Made by a program: the position numbers and the translations under genes. A model generated the notes under the pieces. The model was given only the letters and a program-made list of their open reading frames with translations. It was not told the origin of the DNA and ran no database searches. Shown here piece by piece: positions 1-8,363 of a DNA stretch of 64,000 nt. Within the stretch, counting starts at the first letter, position 1. Every line of letters starts with the position of its first letter. Origin of the DNA: Devosia sp. FJ2-5-3 (GTDB lineage Bacteria; Pseudomonadota; Alphaproteobacteria; Rhizobiales; Devosiaceae); NCBI RefSeq assembly GCF_029201545.1, contig NZ_CP104007.1, positions 3,506,501-3,570,500 of the forward strand, given 5' to 3'.

Positions 1-750
1 GGCAGCGGCCCAGCCCAGGACGCGCTTGCGCGGGTAACTGAGGCGCTGGGTGAGGATGTCAAGGCGCGCAGCGATATTGCGCGGATCGGCGATCCTGCTG
101 CCGGCACGCTCGGGGTTGATGAAGAAATTGGCGAGATCATAGGACGGGTCGCCGAGGAGGCCCTTGGGGTCTATGGCCAGCCAGCCCCGATCGGAGGAGA
201 TGATGTTGTCGTGGTGCAGATCGCCATGGAGCGGCACGATGGCGCTGGGCTTGTCGAAGAGTTTTAGCGCAATGCCGGCCGAGCGCGCGTAGAGATCGCG
301 CGCGGTATGGGGCCAGGCCCGCACATCGGTATCGAACAGCAGTTGAAAGCGGTCACGCAGCGGCTGGAGGCCATCCAACGGTTCGCTGCGCGGCCGATGC
401 AGCCCCGCGACGACCGCAGCAAAGGCAATCGTCGTCTCTTCGTCGCGGCCGGCCCGGGCGGGTTCGCCCAGGGTGACGCCATCGAGCCATTCCATGAAGA
501 TGGTGTCGCCATGGATATCGAAGACGGTGGCAGCGCCGTCGCCCTCATACCATTGCAGGAGGCGCGCGCCCCTGCCCTCTTCATCGGCGGCGATGGCCTT
601 GAGGATTTTCAGGGCAGCAAAGTTGCGGCCGTTCTGCTCGACCCGGAATATCCAGCTGCGCGGGGTCTCCGCCACGAGGGCGGACTTGGTGAGGGACCAG
701 CGGATCATGGCGCGGCTGAGCGCGGTTTCTGCAGGAGACTGATTCATCAT
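1..750 (-). CDS. APH(6)/hydroxyurea-type small-molecule phosphotransferase, C-terminus cut off
   Basis: The frame opens at an ATG at 750 (a second in-frame ATG lies at 747) and is still open at the left edge, so about 250 residues are seen and the C-terminus is missing. Around residues 171-183 it has the kinase catalytic loop LHGDLHHDNI and about 15 residues later AIDPKGLLGDPSYDLANF, the Brenner-type loop and metal-binding DPK segment of aminoglycoside 6-O-phosphotransferases (APH_6_hur family). Chromosomal members are common in soil alphaproteobacteria and often give no measured streptomycin resistance, so the substrate is open. It is transcribed away from the rest of the window and has no operon partner here. 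The family call is firm and the antibiotic substrate is only an inference. Confidence 0.82.
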   Translation of the reverse strand, partial: MMNQSPAETALSRAMIRWSLTKSALVAETPRSWIFRVEQNGRNFAALKILKAIAADEEGRGARLLQWYEGDGAATVFDIHGDTIFMEWLDGVTLGEPARAGRDEETTIAFAAVVAGLHRPRSEPLDGLQPLRDRFQLLFDTDVRAWPHTARDLYARSAGIALKLFDKPSAIVPLHGDLHHDNIISSDRGWLAIDPKGLLGDPSYDLANFFINPERAGSRIADPRNIAARLDILTQRLSYPRKRVLGWAAA

Positions 751-840
751 GGCGCCATTAGAGCAGAAGGCTGCGTTCGATTCGACTGGCTCGTGTCAAT
801 TGACGCGCAAAGGTGAAGGAAATGGGGCCTTGCCCCCCTA

Positions 841-1401
841 CTACATGGGCGGGGCGGGCAGAACCAGCGCGACAACGCCCAGCGCCAGGAACACGCCCAC
901 TGTCTGGGAGACAAACAGCAGGCCGATCTGGACCGGCGAAAGGGTGACGATAAACCGACCGATATTGATGAAGGTGAGGAGCGCGATCACCACGATGGCA
1001 AGGAGCAGCACGATGCCGACTTCGCCGAAGAGAGTGGAGACGAGCAAAAGCAGGCCCGAAGCCAGGGTCACCCAATTGCTGGCGACGAGATAGGGCACGA
1101 AACCATCCTGGCGCCCCATCTGGCGCAGGACGATCCAGGCCATCGCGGCCTGGGCGGCGAAGAGCACGCCATTGACGATGATGGACTGGGTCGGGGCGCC
1201 GGCCGGCACGGGCGCGCCAATCAGCATGGGTCCGAAGCCGGCCAGCAGCACGGCGACGAGGACGGCGATCAGGCTGCCGACCAGGCCCTTGGGCGAAAAA
1301 TCGAAAAAGGCAGCGGCGTCGCGCTTGCCGGTGACGAGGGCGACAAAGCCACGAACGGCGTTGAGGGCTTCATCGGTAAAGGTCTGGGACGGCTGGGCCA
1401 A
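841..1401 (-). CDS. Hypothetical multi-pass membrane protein (186 aa)
   Basis: This is a 186-residue protein with a short polar N-terminus (about 40 residues) followed by roughly four or five hydrophobic spans: residues about 41-63, 73-92, 104-124, 128-150 and 160-182. I do not recognise a named domain; the layout recalls Yip1-type membrane proteins. It follows 13 bp after the stop of another small membrane protein gene (1415-1960), which itself overlaps dapE by 4 bp, so dapE and both membrane genes are probably one transcript. The two proteins have similar length and layout and may be diverged paralogues. No signal peptide cleavage site or catalytic motif is visible. Confidence 0.72.
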   Translation of the reverse strand: MAQPSQTFTDEALNAVRGFVALVTGKRDAAAFFDFSPKGLVGSLIAVLVAVLLAGFGPMLIGAPVPAGAPTQSIIVNGVLFAAQAAMAWIVLRQMGRQDGFVPYLVASNWVTLASGLLLLVSTLFGEVGIVLLLAIVVIALLTFINIGRFIVTLSPVQIGLLFVSQTVGVFLALGVVALVLPAPPM

Positions 1402-1414
1402 GGCAAGGTCTCGT

Positions 1415-1960
1415 CTAGGGGGCGGGCGCGGCGATGGGGCCAGTTAGCATGTAGAGCGTCATGGGCATGCCGACAAGCAGGGCCATGGTCAAAACGGCGA
1501 AAGCAATGGACACCCCGATGCTCCACTGCGCCGCCATGCGGGCAAGACGATAAAAGAGATAGCCGAGCCCCAGCCAGAGGATGAGCAGGACAATGCCGCC
1601 AAACATCGAAAAGACCGTGCCCAGCACGAGATAGCAGACCAGAGCGTAGAGCCCCGGGACGATGAGGGCAAGAAGCGGCTGCCGGCCCGGCACGGCGCTG
1701 CGCGTGATCAGGGCGGCAAGGAGCAAGGCCAGGAGAGACAGGCACTGCACGACGAGGCCAGCGGCAAGCCCTGGCAAGGTGGGCATGTTGACGCCAATGG
1801 ATGCGATGGCGATGGAGACGAGCGCGAAGAAGACGAAAATGACGAGGGCGGTGGCGAGGCCGGCAGGACCAAGCGCAAAATGGGACTGCCAGCCGCTATC
1901 GCCGCGCAGGATTTTCATCCAGCCGGCGAAAGCCTCGCTCAGGGCCGCCCAGATCTTCAT
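1415..1960 (-). CDS. Hypothetical multi-pass membrane protein (181 aa), coupled to dapE
   Basis: The start codon lies inside the last codons of dapE (4-bp overlap, 1957-1960), which implies translational coupling. The N-terminus (MKIWAALSEAFAGWMKILRG) is amphipathic, and about four or five hydrophobic segments follow between residues 30 and 175. No catalytic or binding motif is recognised. Its position, sandwiched between dapE and a second membrane protein of similar size and shape, suggests co-expression with diaminopimelate synthesis but does not show a role in it. In related genomes this kind of protein is simply called a conserved hypothetical membrane protein. Confidence 0.72.
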   Translation of the reverse strand: MKIWAALSEAFAGWMKILRGDSGWQSHFALGPAGLATALVIFVFFALVSIAIASIGVNMPTLPGLAAGLVVQCLSLLALLLAALITRSAVPGRQPLLALIVPGLYALVCYLVLGTVFSMFGGIVLLILWLGLGYLFYRLARMAAQWSIGVSIAFAVLTMALLVGMPMTLYMLTGPIAAPAP

Positions 1961-3123
1961 GGCGTGGCGGACCCGAAGAAGCGGGCCATGAAATGCCGGT
2001 AGATTTCGGTGAGGCCGGTGAGATCGGAGAGGGCGATGTGCTCGTCGGTCTTATGCATGGACGGGCCGACAAGGCCGCATTCGACCACCGGCCCATATTG
2101 GGCGATGAAACGGGCGTCGGAGGTGCCGCCGCCGGTGGAATAATCCGGGCGCCGGCCGGCGAGGGCTACGATGGTGTCGGAGAGGATTTCGATATCGGCA
2201 CTCAGCGGCGACAGGAAGGAGCGCGAGGGAATTCCGGCGATCTGGAAGTCGATCGTGCAGCCCCTGGCGTCGACGCCGGCGATGCGGGCGCGGACCCAGT
2301 CGGCCAGCGTGTCGGGCGTCCAGAGGTCATTGTAACGGATATTGAAGTGGAGACCGCCGCTGGCGGGAATGACGTTGGAGACCGGATTGCCGACGTCGAT
2401 CGTGGTCAGCTCGAGATTGCTGGCCGGGAAATGCTCGGTGCCGGTGTCGAGCGTTTCAGTGCTCAGCGCCGTGGCGATGGCGGCAAGGACGGGCAGCGGA
2501 TTGTTGGCCTTGTGCGGATAGGCAACGTGGCCCTGGGTGCCGCTGACGGTGACGCGGCCGGAGAAGGAGCCGCGCCGGCCGATCTTGATGCTGTCGCCCA
2601 GCGTTTCAGCCGAACTCGGCTCGCCGACAATGGCGAAATCGAAGGCGTGGCCGTTGTCCTTCATCCAGGCGCAGAGCTTTTCCGTGCCGTTGACGGCATC
2701 GGCTTCCTCGTCATTGGTGATGGCGAGCTGGATGGTGCCGGCCTCGGGCGGGATGGCGGCGCAGGCGGCCACGAAGGCGGCAATGCCGGACTTCATATCG
2801 GCGGCGCCCCGGCCAAAGATGTTGCCGTCGGCAATGCGCGGGGTGAAAGGGTCGCTGGCCCAGAGGGCGTGGTCGCCCGGGGGCACGACGTCGGTATGGC
2901 CGGCAAAGAGCAGGCGGCGACCGCCCGTGCCCCGCGTGGCAAAGAGATTGTCGACGGGATAAGAACCATCGCCCTCGAAGCGCAGCCGGGTGACGGCAAA
3001 GCCAAGGGCGGTGAGTTCGGTTTCCAGCACACCGAGCGCGCCGGCCTCCTCGGGGGTAACCGAGGGGCAGGCGATGAGGCGTTCGAGCAGGCGGACGGGA
3101 TCGTCCGAAGAAAGAATGGTCAC
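1957..3123 (-). CDS. dapE: Succinyl-diaminopimelate desuccinylase
   Basis: DapE is a cytoplasmic M20-family dizinc amidohydrolase that cleaves N-succinyl-LL-2,6-diaminopimelate to LL-DAP and succinate in the lysine and peptidoglycan branch. The 388-residue length is normal. Metal ligands are visible: FAGHTDVV (H76, with D78 as the usual base-positioning Asp), GAADMKSG (bridging D109), the Glu pair in TNDEEAD (E139/E140), VGEPSS near 168, and a C-terminal SMHKTDEH. The dimerisation (lid) domain fills roughly residues 180-300. The gene sits near dapD, which makes the succinylated intermediate two steps earlier, with one DUF805 gene between them. Downstream it overlaps a membrane protein gene by 4 bp. 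Confidence 0.96.
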   Translation of the reverse strand: MTILSSDDPVRLLERLIACPSVTPEEAGALGVLETELTALGFAVTRLRFEGDGSYPVDNLFATRGTGGRRLLFAGHTDVVPPGDHALWASDPFTPRIADGNIFGRGAADMKSGIAAFVAACAAIPPEAGTIQLAITNDEEADAVNGTEKLCAWMKDNGHAFDFAIVGEPSSAETLGDSIKIGRRGSFSGRVTVSGTQGHVAYPHKANNPLPVLAAIATALSTETLDTGTEHFPASNLELTTIDVGNPVSNVIPASGGLHFNIRYNDLWTPDTLADWVRARIAGVDARGCTIDFQIAGIPSRSFLSPLSADIEILSDTIVALAGRRPDYSTGGGTSDARFIAQYGPVVECGLVGPSMHKTDEHIALSDLTGLTEIYRHFMARFFGSATP

Positions 3124-3144
3124 GGTTATCCCGTCCTTGTTCGT

Positions 3145-3615
3145 TCAGGCAGTTGCGGTCATGGCGAGGGGGTCGGGTCCGTAGGTGTTGGAGCCCGGGG
3201 TGCCGCGCAGGAAGCCAAGCTGCACCAGCATGTAGATGCCGGCGACGGCGAGCAGCAACATCAAAATGCTCATCCACATGTCGGGCGTGGGCACCATGAC
3301 GTCATTGCCGATGTCGGTGATGGTAAAGCCCAGGCCGAAAGTCTGCAGCAGTGTGACAAGGGCCGAAAAGCCCATGAAAATCTTGAAGTCGGTGGCGTCA
3401 TTGCCGCGATCCTGCCGCCGTTTGATGCCGAGGCACCAGCTTGGATAAAACAGGATCACATAGGTGATGATCGAGGCGAAGAATGCCCCGGTAACGAAGC
3501 CCAGAAGCAGACTGAGCACGATGCTGGCAAAGATCAGACCAACGACGCCGAGCCACCATTGTTTTCGCGACAGGCGACCCGAAGTGGTGGTGTAGAGCGC
3601 TTGCAGAGTTTCCAT
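3145..3615 (-). CDS. DUF805-type membrane protein
   Basis: The start was set at 3615 (METLQALYTTTSGRLSRKQWW). The open frame extends further upstream, but that stretch is arginine-rich and antisense-like and runs into dapD. The product is 156 residues. The N-terminal motif with GRLSRKQWW followed by a long hydrophobic hairpin, then YPSWCLGIKRRQDRG (matching the DUF805 signature A.RRLHD.G), is typical of DUF805 (YhaH-like) inner-membrane proteins of unknown function. There are about four transmembrane segments, at residues 24-46, 48-62, 83-103 and 114-136. It lies between dapD and dapE on the same strand. A hairpin at 3637-3664 separates it from dapD, so it may have its own promoter. Confidence 0.8.
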   Translation of the reverse strand: METLQALYTTTSGRLSRKQWWLGVVGLIFASIVLSLLLGFVTGAFFASIITYVILFYPSWCLGIKRRQDRGNDATDFKIFMGFSALVTLLQTFGLGFTITDIGNDVMVPTPDMWMSILMLLLAVAGIYMLVQLGFLRGTPGSNTYGPDPLAMTATA

Positions 3616-3636
3616 GAGTCTTCCCCTCAAAAGACA

Positions 3637-3664
3637 ATCGCGCCGACCCGATGGCCGGCGCGAT
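3637..3664 (-). terminator. Hairpin terminator after dapD
   Basis: A perfect 9-bp inverted repeat (ATCGCGCCG / CGGCGCGAT) with a 9-10 base loop lies just downstream of the dapD stop and is followed on the minus strand by a short, imperfect T-tract (TGTCTTTT). It probably acts as a rho-independent terminator or attenuator between dapD and the DUF805 gene. Confidence 0.5.
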
Positions 3665-3704
3665 GTCGAGATTAGGCGAATCGCTTTTGAGGCGCCAGTC
3701 CGGC

Positions 3705-4547
3705 TTAGTCGCGCAGCAGGTCGTTGATGGCGGTCTTGGAACGGGTCTGGGCGTCGACGGTCTTGACGATGACGGCGCAGTAAAGGTTCGGGCCGGGCGT
3801 GCCATCGGGGAGCGGCTTGCCGGGCAGGCTGCCGGAGACGACGACGGAATAGGGCGGCACCTTGCCGATGTGGATTTCGCCGGTGGCGCGGTTCACGATC
3901 TTGGTCGAAGCGCCGATGAAGACGCCCATGGAGATGACCGAGCCTTCGCCGACGACGACGCCTTCGACGATTTCCGAACGCGCGCCGATAAAGCAATTGT
4001 CTTCGATGATAGTCGGAGCCGCCTGCAGCGGCTCGAGCACGCCACCAATGCCGACGCCGCCCGAAAGGTGGACGTTCTTGCCGATCTGGGCGCAGGAGCC
4101 GACGGTGACCCAGGTATCGACCATGGTGCCTTCATCGACATAGGCGCCGAGATTGACGAAGCTGGGCATGAGGATGACGTTCTTGGCGATATAAGCCGAC
4201 TTGCGGGCGATGGCGCCGGGGACGGCCCGGAAGCCAGAGGCGCGCCACTGGTTTTCGCTCCAGCCGTCGAACTTGGTCGGCACCTTGTCCCACCAGGTCG
4301 AACCCTGGGCGCCACCGGTCATGGCCTGGTTGTCATTGAGGCGGAAGGAAAGGAGCACGGCGCGCTTGAGCCACTGATTGACCTGCCATTCGCCGTCGAC
4401 TTTCTCGGCGACGCGGACTTCGCCATTGTCGAGCAGGTTCAGCGCCGTTTCCACCGCATCACGAACTTCGCCACGCGTGTCGAAATTGATCTCGGCGCGG
4501 TTTTCGAAAGCGGTATCGATGATCTGGGCAAGCTGGGCGTGCGACAT
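3705..4547 (-). CDS. dapD: 2,3,4,5-tetrahydropyridine-2,6-dicarboxylate N-succinyltransferase
   Basis: DapD transfers succinyl from succinyl-CoA to tetrahydrodipicolinate in the succinylase branch of lysine and diaminopimelate synthesis. It is a cytoplasmic trimer. The 280-residue length is typical. An N-terminal helical domain (residues 1-110) is followed by a left-handed beta-helix built of hexapeptide repeats (about 110-250), with recognisable stretches such as [39 protein letters not shown] and [15 protein letters not shown]. The C-terminal segment [13 protein letters not shown] is also typical. The start at 4547 ([20 protein letters not shown]) follows a purine-rich stretch. dapE lies about 0.6 kb downstream on the same strand, so this is a small dap cluster. 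Confidence 0.97.
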   Translation of the reverse strand: MSHAQLAQIIDTAFENRAEINFDTRGEVRDAVETALNLLDNGEVRVAEKVDGEWQVNQWLKRAVLLSFRLNDNQAMTGGAQGSTWWDKVPTKFDGWSENQWRASGFRAVPGAIARKSAYIAKNVILMPSFVNLGAYVDEGTMVDTWVTVGSCAQIGKNVHLSGGVGIGGVLEPLQAAPTIIEDNCFIGARSEIVEGVVVGEGSVISMGVFIGASTKIVNRATGEIHIGKVPPYSVVVSGSLPGKPLPDGTPGPNLYCAVIVKTVDAQTRSKTAINDLLRD

Positions 4548-4634
4548 GACGGCTCCTATGGATAATTGGCGCGGACCATAGCCGGGCGCGTGGGGCTGTC
4601 AACGGGATTGCGGACTTCCCGGAGCCTTCTTCGC

Positions 4635-7085
4635 TCAGGATTTGGGCGAAACGATCTCCTGCCAGGTATCGATGAAACGCTGGCGGCGCAGCCTGTCGAG
4701 CGCAACCAGGAGGCTGGGCCCGAGCGGAATGGCCTGGATAACGCCGCGACCGCGCGCCGCAATGGCCTCGCTGGTCCAGGGACCGTTCGCACCCGGAATG
4801 ACGGAGCCGAGCGCAGTATCGCCGGCAGCAATCGACTGGCCAGCAGGCGACAGCGCGAAATCGATGAAATTGCGCGCCAGCTGGGGATGAGGCGCAGTGC
4901 GCGGGATCAGCATGGAGCGGGTCAGCACCAGCACGTAATCGTCGGGGACCACGATCTCGATATTGGCGCCATCGGCCTGGCGGGCGAAGGCATAGGAGCC
5001 AAGCACATTGTAGCCAAGCGCCAACGTGCCATCGGCGACGCTGTTGAGAATGGCGGGACTGGAGCCGGAGAACTGGGCATTGACCCGGCCGAAAGCGGAG
5101 GCGAGCCGCCAGAACGTGGAGGAAATGGTCTGGTCCTGCGCCGCCAGCAGATAGCCGACCCCGGAGAGCGCAATGTCATAGGTGGCGATTTCACCGCGAA
5201 AGCGCTCGGTCTGGGATTCGAGCAATTCGGCCAGGGTGAGATGGGTGCGGGGCACCTCCGCTGCCGAGATGCGGTCGGGATTGTAGATGATCACCGCCGG
5301 CTCGAAGGTGAAGCCGAAGACCTCATCGCGCCAGCGCGCCCATGCGGGAAGCTGGGACAGATAGGGGCTCTCATGAGCCAGCGCATGACCATCATTGGCG
5401 AGCTTGAGCTGAAGATCGGAGGCGGAGCTGATGAGCAGATCGGGCACGACCGGAAGCGTGCCATCGAGGAATTGCTCGTAGAGGGGGCGCGAATCCATTT
5501 CCTCGTAAACGACGCTCACATCCGGATATTGCGCCTGATAGCCGGTGATGAAGGCGACAAAGAGCGGAGTATCGGTGACGCCGGCAATGGTGAGGACCGT
5601 GGAACTGGAGCCATCGGGCGCGGGATAATGGCTCGACGCGGCCTCTGCGTCGGTGGGGAGGGCGGCAAGAGACATGAGGCCGAAGACGAGCGCCGCGAGA
5701 ACACCCGTGGCGCGCACGGGCTGGGCGATGATCGGAAGATCAATTTCAACCACCAGTCCGCCCCCTTCGCGATCAAGAAAATGGAGCTTGCCGCGATGGG
5801 CGCCGACAACGCGCGAGACGATGGACAGGCCAAGGCCCGAGCCAATAATGCCGGCGCTCGACGTGCCGCGCTTGAAGCGTTCGAGGACGGTGCCCTTTTC
5901 ATCTGCGGCAATGCCGGGGCCGCGATCCCTGACGCGAAGCAGGAGCCGGTCGCCCTCAAGATCGGCGGTGATTTCGACAGCGCCGAGGGAATAGACCAGC
6001 GCGTTGTCGACGAGGTTGCGGATCATTTCGCGCAGGGCCAGGCGGTCGCCCCGGATGCTGGCCGCCCGCGCGGCGTCGCTGGGAACGAGATGGACGCGGC
6101 CGGCGAGATCGGGATCGAGCCGCAGGCCAACCTCTTCGACGAGGGCCCACAGGACAGTGGTTTCGCTGTCCTGGCTTTCGAGGCGATGGGAAATGGTGGC
6201 GTCCATGAGCAGCTGGCTGACCAATTGGCTGGCGTGTACGGCGCCGGTGTGGATGCGCTTGACGCGCCGCCGCAAGGCTTCGGGATCGGGCTCGTCCATG
6301 GCGATTTCCGCCTGGGCGCGCAGCGAGGCCAGCGGCGTTCGCACTTCATGGGCCGCTTCGGCCACGAGCCCACTGACGCGCTCCATGGCATTTCGCAGCC
6401 GGCCCATGAAGCCGTTGAGGGCGGAAACGAGGTGGTCCACTTCGACCGGCACCGGGACCGTCAGGGGCGAGAGATCGTCCGGCGGGCGGGACTGCAATTC
6501 CTGCTCGAGCTGGGTCAAGGGAGCGAACATGCGTGAAATGCCGAACCAGACGAGGGCCACGGCCAGCAGGGTGAGGGCGATAACCGGCACGATGGCGTTG
6601 GAGAGGATTTCGGCGGCGAGGGCCTCGCGCTGGCGCTGGGTTTCGGCGACATGGATGGTCACCCAGCCAGTGTCGCTGGCGGTCGAAATCAACCGGCCGA
6701 TCGTGGCGACGCGCACCAGTTCGTCGCGATAGACCACATCGGAGAAATGGGGCTCGGCAGTGATGGTTTCGCCCAGGGCCTGCGCGAGATCTTCATAGCC
6801 GGTGACGGTGCGGCCGTCGGGGTCTTCCACGGCGTAAAAGACGCGATCGAGCCCGGAAAACATGGCAAAGGCGGCAAAGGGCAGCTCGACGAAGACGGTT
6901 TCGTTTTCGACCTGGACGGCGCCGGCAATGGTGAGGGCGGATGCGGCGAGGAGCCGGTCGAAGGCGCGATCCGAGGCGCGGTCGGCATAGTCGCGGATGA
7001 AGACGATGAGCACGATTGCGGCGCCGAGAAGCAGCGCGACGGCAAGGGCCAGGATACGCCGGCGGATGGAGAATGTGGGGGTCAT
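4635..7085 (-). CDS. Sensor histidine kinase fused to a periplasmic solute-binding domain
   Basis: This 816-residue fusion has TM1 at residues 9-30, a periplasmic loop to about 160, TM2 at about 164-182, a HAMP-like linker, a HisKA helix with phosphoacceptor H246 in AEAAHEVRTP, and a HATPase domain (N-box NLVDNALVY 357-365, G1 DRGPGIA 387-393, G2 GSGLGLSIV 415-423). A third hydrophobic segment at 458-476 ending LPTDAEA resembles a signal anchor. A type-2 extracellular solute-binding domain follows to the C-terminus (about 497-816: TIAGVTDTPLFVAFITGY, YEEMDSRPLYEQFL). The predicted topology puts the kinase in the cytoplasm and the binding domain outside. The TctD-like regulator at 7245-7916 is upstream on the same strand. 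The ligand is unknown; the binding domain resembles iron or phosphonate binders. Confidence 0.88.
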   Translation of the reverse strand: MTPTFSIRRRILALAVALLLGAAIVLIVFIRDYADRASDRAFDRLLAASALTIAGAVQVENETVFVELPFAAFAMFSGLDRVFYAVEDPDGRTVTGYEDLAQALGETITAEPHFSDVVYRDELVRVATIGRLISTASDTGWVTIHVAETQRQREALAAEILSNAIVPVIALTLLAVALVWFGISRMFAPLTQLEQELQSRPPDDLSPLTVPVPVEVDHLVSALNGFMGRLRNAMERVSGLVAEAAHEVRTPLASLRAQAEIAMDEPDPEALRRRVKRIHTGAVHASQLVSQLLMDATISHRLESQDSETTVLWALVEEVGLRLDPDLAGRVHLVPSDAARAASIRGDRLALREMIRNLVDNALVYSLGAVEITADLEGDRLLLRVRDRGPGIAADEKGTVLERFKRGTSSAGIIGSGLGLSIVSRVVGAHRGKLHFLDREGGGLVVEIDLPIIAQPVRATGVLAALVFGLMSLAALPTDAEAASSHYPAPDGSSSTVLTIAGVTDTPLFVAFITGYQAQYPDVSVVYEEMDSRPLYEQFLDGTLPVVPDLLISSASDLQLKLANDGHALAHESPYLSQLPAWARWRDEVFGFTFEPAVIIYNPDRISAAEVPRTHLTLAELLESQTERFRGEIATYDIALSGVGYLLAAQDQTISSTFWRLASAFGRVNAQFSGSSPAILNSVADGTLALGYNVLGSYAFARQADGANIEIVVPDDYVLVLTRSMLIPRTAPHPQLARNFIDFALSPAGQSIAAGDTALGSVIPGANGPWTSEAIAARGRGVIQAIPLGPSLLVALDRLRRQRFIDTWQEIVSPKS

Positions 7086-7110
7086 GGCTGGGCGTGGCCG
7101 AGGCGGAAGT

Positions 7111-7240
7111 CAGTGGCTCCCCTACCCCCACCCGGCCTCCCCCTGAGAGGGGGAGGAGAAGGAAGGGAGCTCGCTGAACCCATTGCGCACTCGATCCGTC
7201 CCTCCCCCTCCTTCAGGGGGAGGCTAGGTGGGGGTGGCGA
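7111..7240. repeat. Inverted pair of palindromic CCTCCCCCT..AGGGGGAGG elements
   Basis: The 160-bp gap between the response regulator and its kinase holds two palindromic modules facing each other: one near 7117-7155 (CTACCCCCACC then CCTCCCCCTGAGAGGGGGAGG) and one near 7201-7238 (CCTCCCCCTCCTTCAGGGGGAGG then TAGGTGGGGGTGG). Together they can form a long stem. The same module recurs twice near 41.76-41.96 kb. This is a dispersed intergenic repeat rather than a gene, and it may modulate read-through from regulator to kinase. Confidence 0.7.
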
Positions 7241-7244
7241 CATG

Positions 7245-7916
7245 CTAGCCATCCACCGCTCTCGCCACATAGCCGACGCCGCGGACGGTGCCGATTTCGA
7301 CGCGGGCGGCTTCGAGTTTCTTGCGCAGGCGGGAGATGTGGAGCTCGAGCGCGTTCACCGACACGGCCTCGTCGAAATTAAACAGCTGGTTCATCAGCCG
7401 CTCCTTGGCCACGACCTTGCCGGCATGGGTGAGGAGAATTTCGAGCAGGCGGAATTCGCGGCGGCCGAGTTCGAGGCCCTTGCCGTTGATCGTGGCATTG
7501 AGCCCGGCAAGATCGAGTTCGAGATTGCCAAGGGAAAGCGTGCTGCTCGTTTGCCCGCCGGTGCGGCGCATGAGGGCGCGCAGGCGCGCTTCCATTTCGC
7601 GGAGGTCGAAGGGCTTTACCAGATAGTCGTCGGCGCCGAGATCGAGGAGACTGACCTTGTCATCGATCTCGGATCGCGCGGTCATGACCAGGATCGGGGC
7701 CGAGAACCGGCCGCGGCGCAGCTCGGCGATGAGGCTGATGCCGTCGCGATTGGGGAGCATGAGATCGAGAGCGACGGCGTCGAAATCCTGGCCAAGTGCC
7801 GTGTGCACGACATCGGCTCCGTCGCGGACCCATTCGACGCTGTGGCCGGCGGCACGGAGGCGCTTTTCGATCGCCTCCCCCAGATCTTCATTATCCTCGA
7901 CCAGCAAGATGCGCAT
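7245..7916 (-). CDS. OmpR-family (TctD-like) response regulator
   Basis: The product has 223 residues from the ATG at 7916 (MRILLVEDNEDLGEAI). An in-frame ATG at 7928 would add four residues, but the family normally begins MRILLVEDN. The N-terminal receiver domain has acidic pocket residues in LVEDN, phosphoacceptor Asp in VALDLMLPNRDG (about residue 51) and the conserved Lys in LVKPFDLREM (about 102). The C-terminal winged-helix DNA-binding domain starts around residue 125 and contains ELGRREFRLLEIL and the effector-helix region SVNALELHISRLRKKL. It precedes the fused sensor kinase/solute-binding gene, so this is a cognate pair that should switch on transcription, probably of a transporter elsewhere. 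Confidence 0.93.
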   Translation of the reverse strand: MRILLVEDNEDLGEAIEKRLRAAGHSVEWVRDGADVVHTALGQDFDAVALDLMLPNRDGISLIAELRRGRFSAPILVMTARSEIDDKVSLLDLGADDYLVKPFDLREMEARLRALMRRTGGQTSSTLSLGNLELDLAGLNATINGKGLELGRREFRLLEILLTHAGKVVAKERLMNQLFNFDEAVSVNALELHISRLRKKLEAARVEIGTVRGVGYVARAVDG

Positions 7917-7978
7917 AGGCGGCCCCATAATCCGCGCTCATGATAGGCGAACCGGAGGGCCAGAGGAAAGCGGGGCGA

Positions 7979-8146
7979 TCAGACGATCCTGATGAGGAGC
8001 GCGGCGGCGACGGCTACCATGCCGAAGGCACAGAGGCCCGCAGCCAGCATCATGCGCTTGGCATGCTGGACATGGGCAGAGCGACGAACCTGGCTGCGCA
8101 GGGCCGAGAGATCCTCGGGAAGACTTTGCGTATCGAGATTGGCCAT
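7979..8146 (-). CDS. Small single-pass membrane protein (55 aa)
   Basis: This is a short ORF starting at 8146 (MANLDTQSLPEDLSALRSQV), with a good Shine-Dalgarno GAGGGA about 7 bases upstream. A longer reading to 8191 adds only residues with no ribosome-binding site. The first 30 residues are hydrophilic with several Arg/Lys at the membrane side (KRMM), and residues 33-53 form one transmembrane helix. This gives a small tail-anchored layout with the N-terminus inside. No family is recognised. It lies 62 bp upstream of the response regulator start on the same strand. Coding nature is supported by the ribosome-binding site and the coherent topology only. Confidence 0.5.
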   Translation of the reverse strand: MANLDTQSLPEDLSALRSQVRRSAHVQHAKRMMLAAGLCAFGMVAVAAALLIRIV

Positions 8147-8363
8147 GGCTGTTCCCTCGCATCGACTGGGTCTTTCGACCGATACTTTCACTGGGCAGCC
8201 GCCTTGGTGGACTGTTTCTCACCCGCACGCAGCGAGAATACGCCGCCTCCAGCGGGCGACGAAATGACGGCTTGGATCGGGGTTAATTTGTCTTAAATTT
8301 TAACAGGTACCATCTTGTATGGAAGATGTTGAAACGCAGCGGCGATCATGGCACATATTTGCC

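Noticed and set aside
1993..3675. A 560-residue open frame on the plus strand
   Set aside because: It is antisense to dapE and the DUF805 gene.
4566..6536. A 656-residue open frame on the plus strand
   Set aside because: It is antisense to the kinase/binding-protein fusion and shows only shadow composition.
8310..8322. Operator for a hexuronate regulator upstream of uxaC
   Set aside because: The palindrome is very short (4-bp arms) and does not match a uronate-regulator consensus I know.
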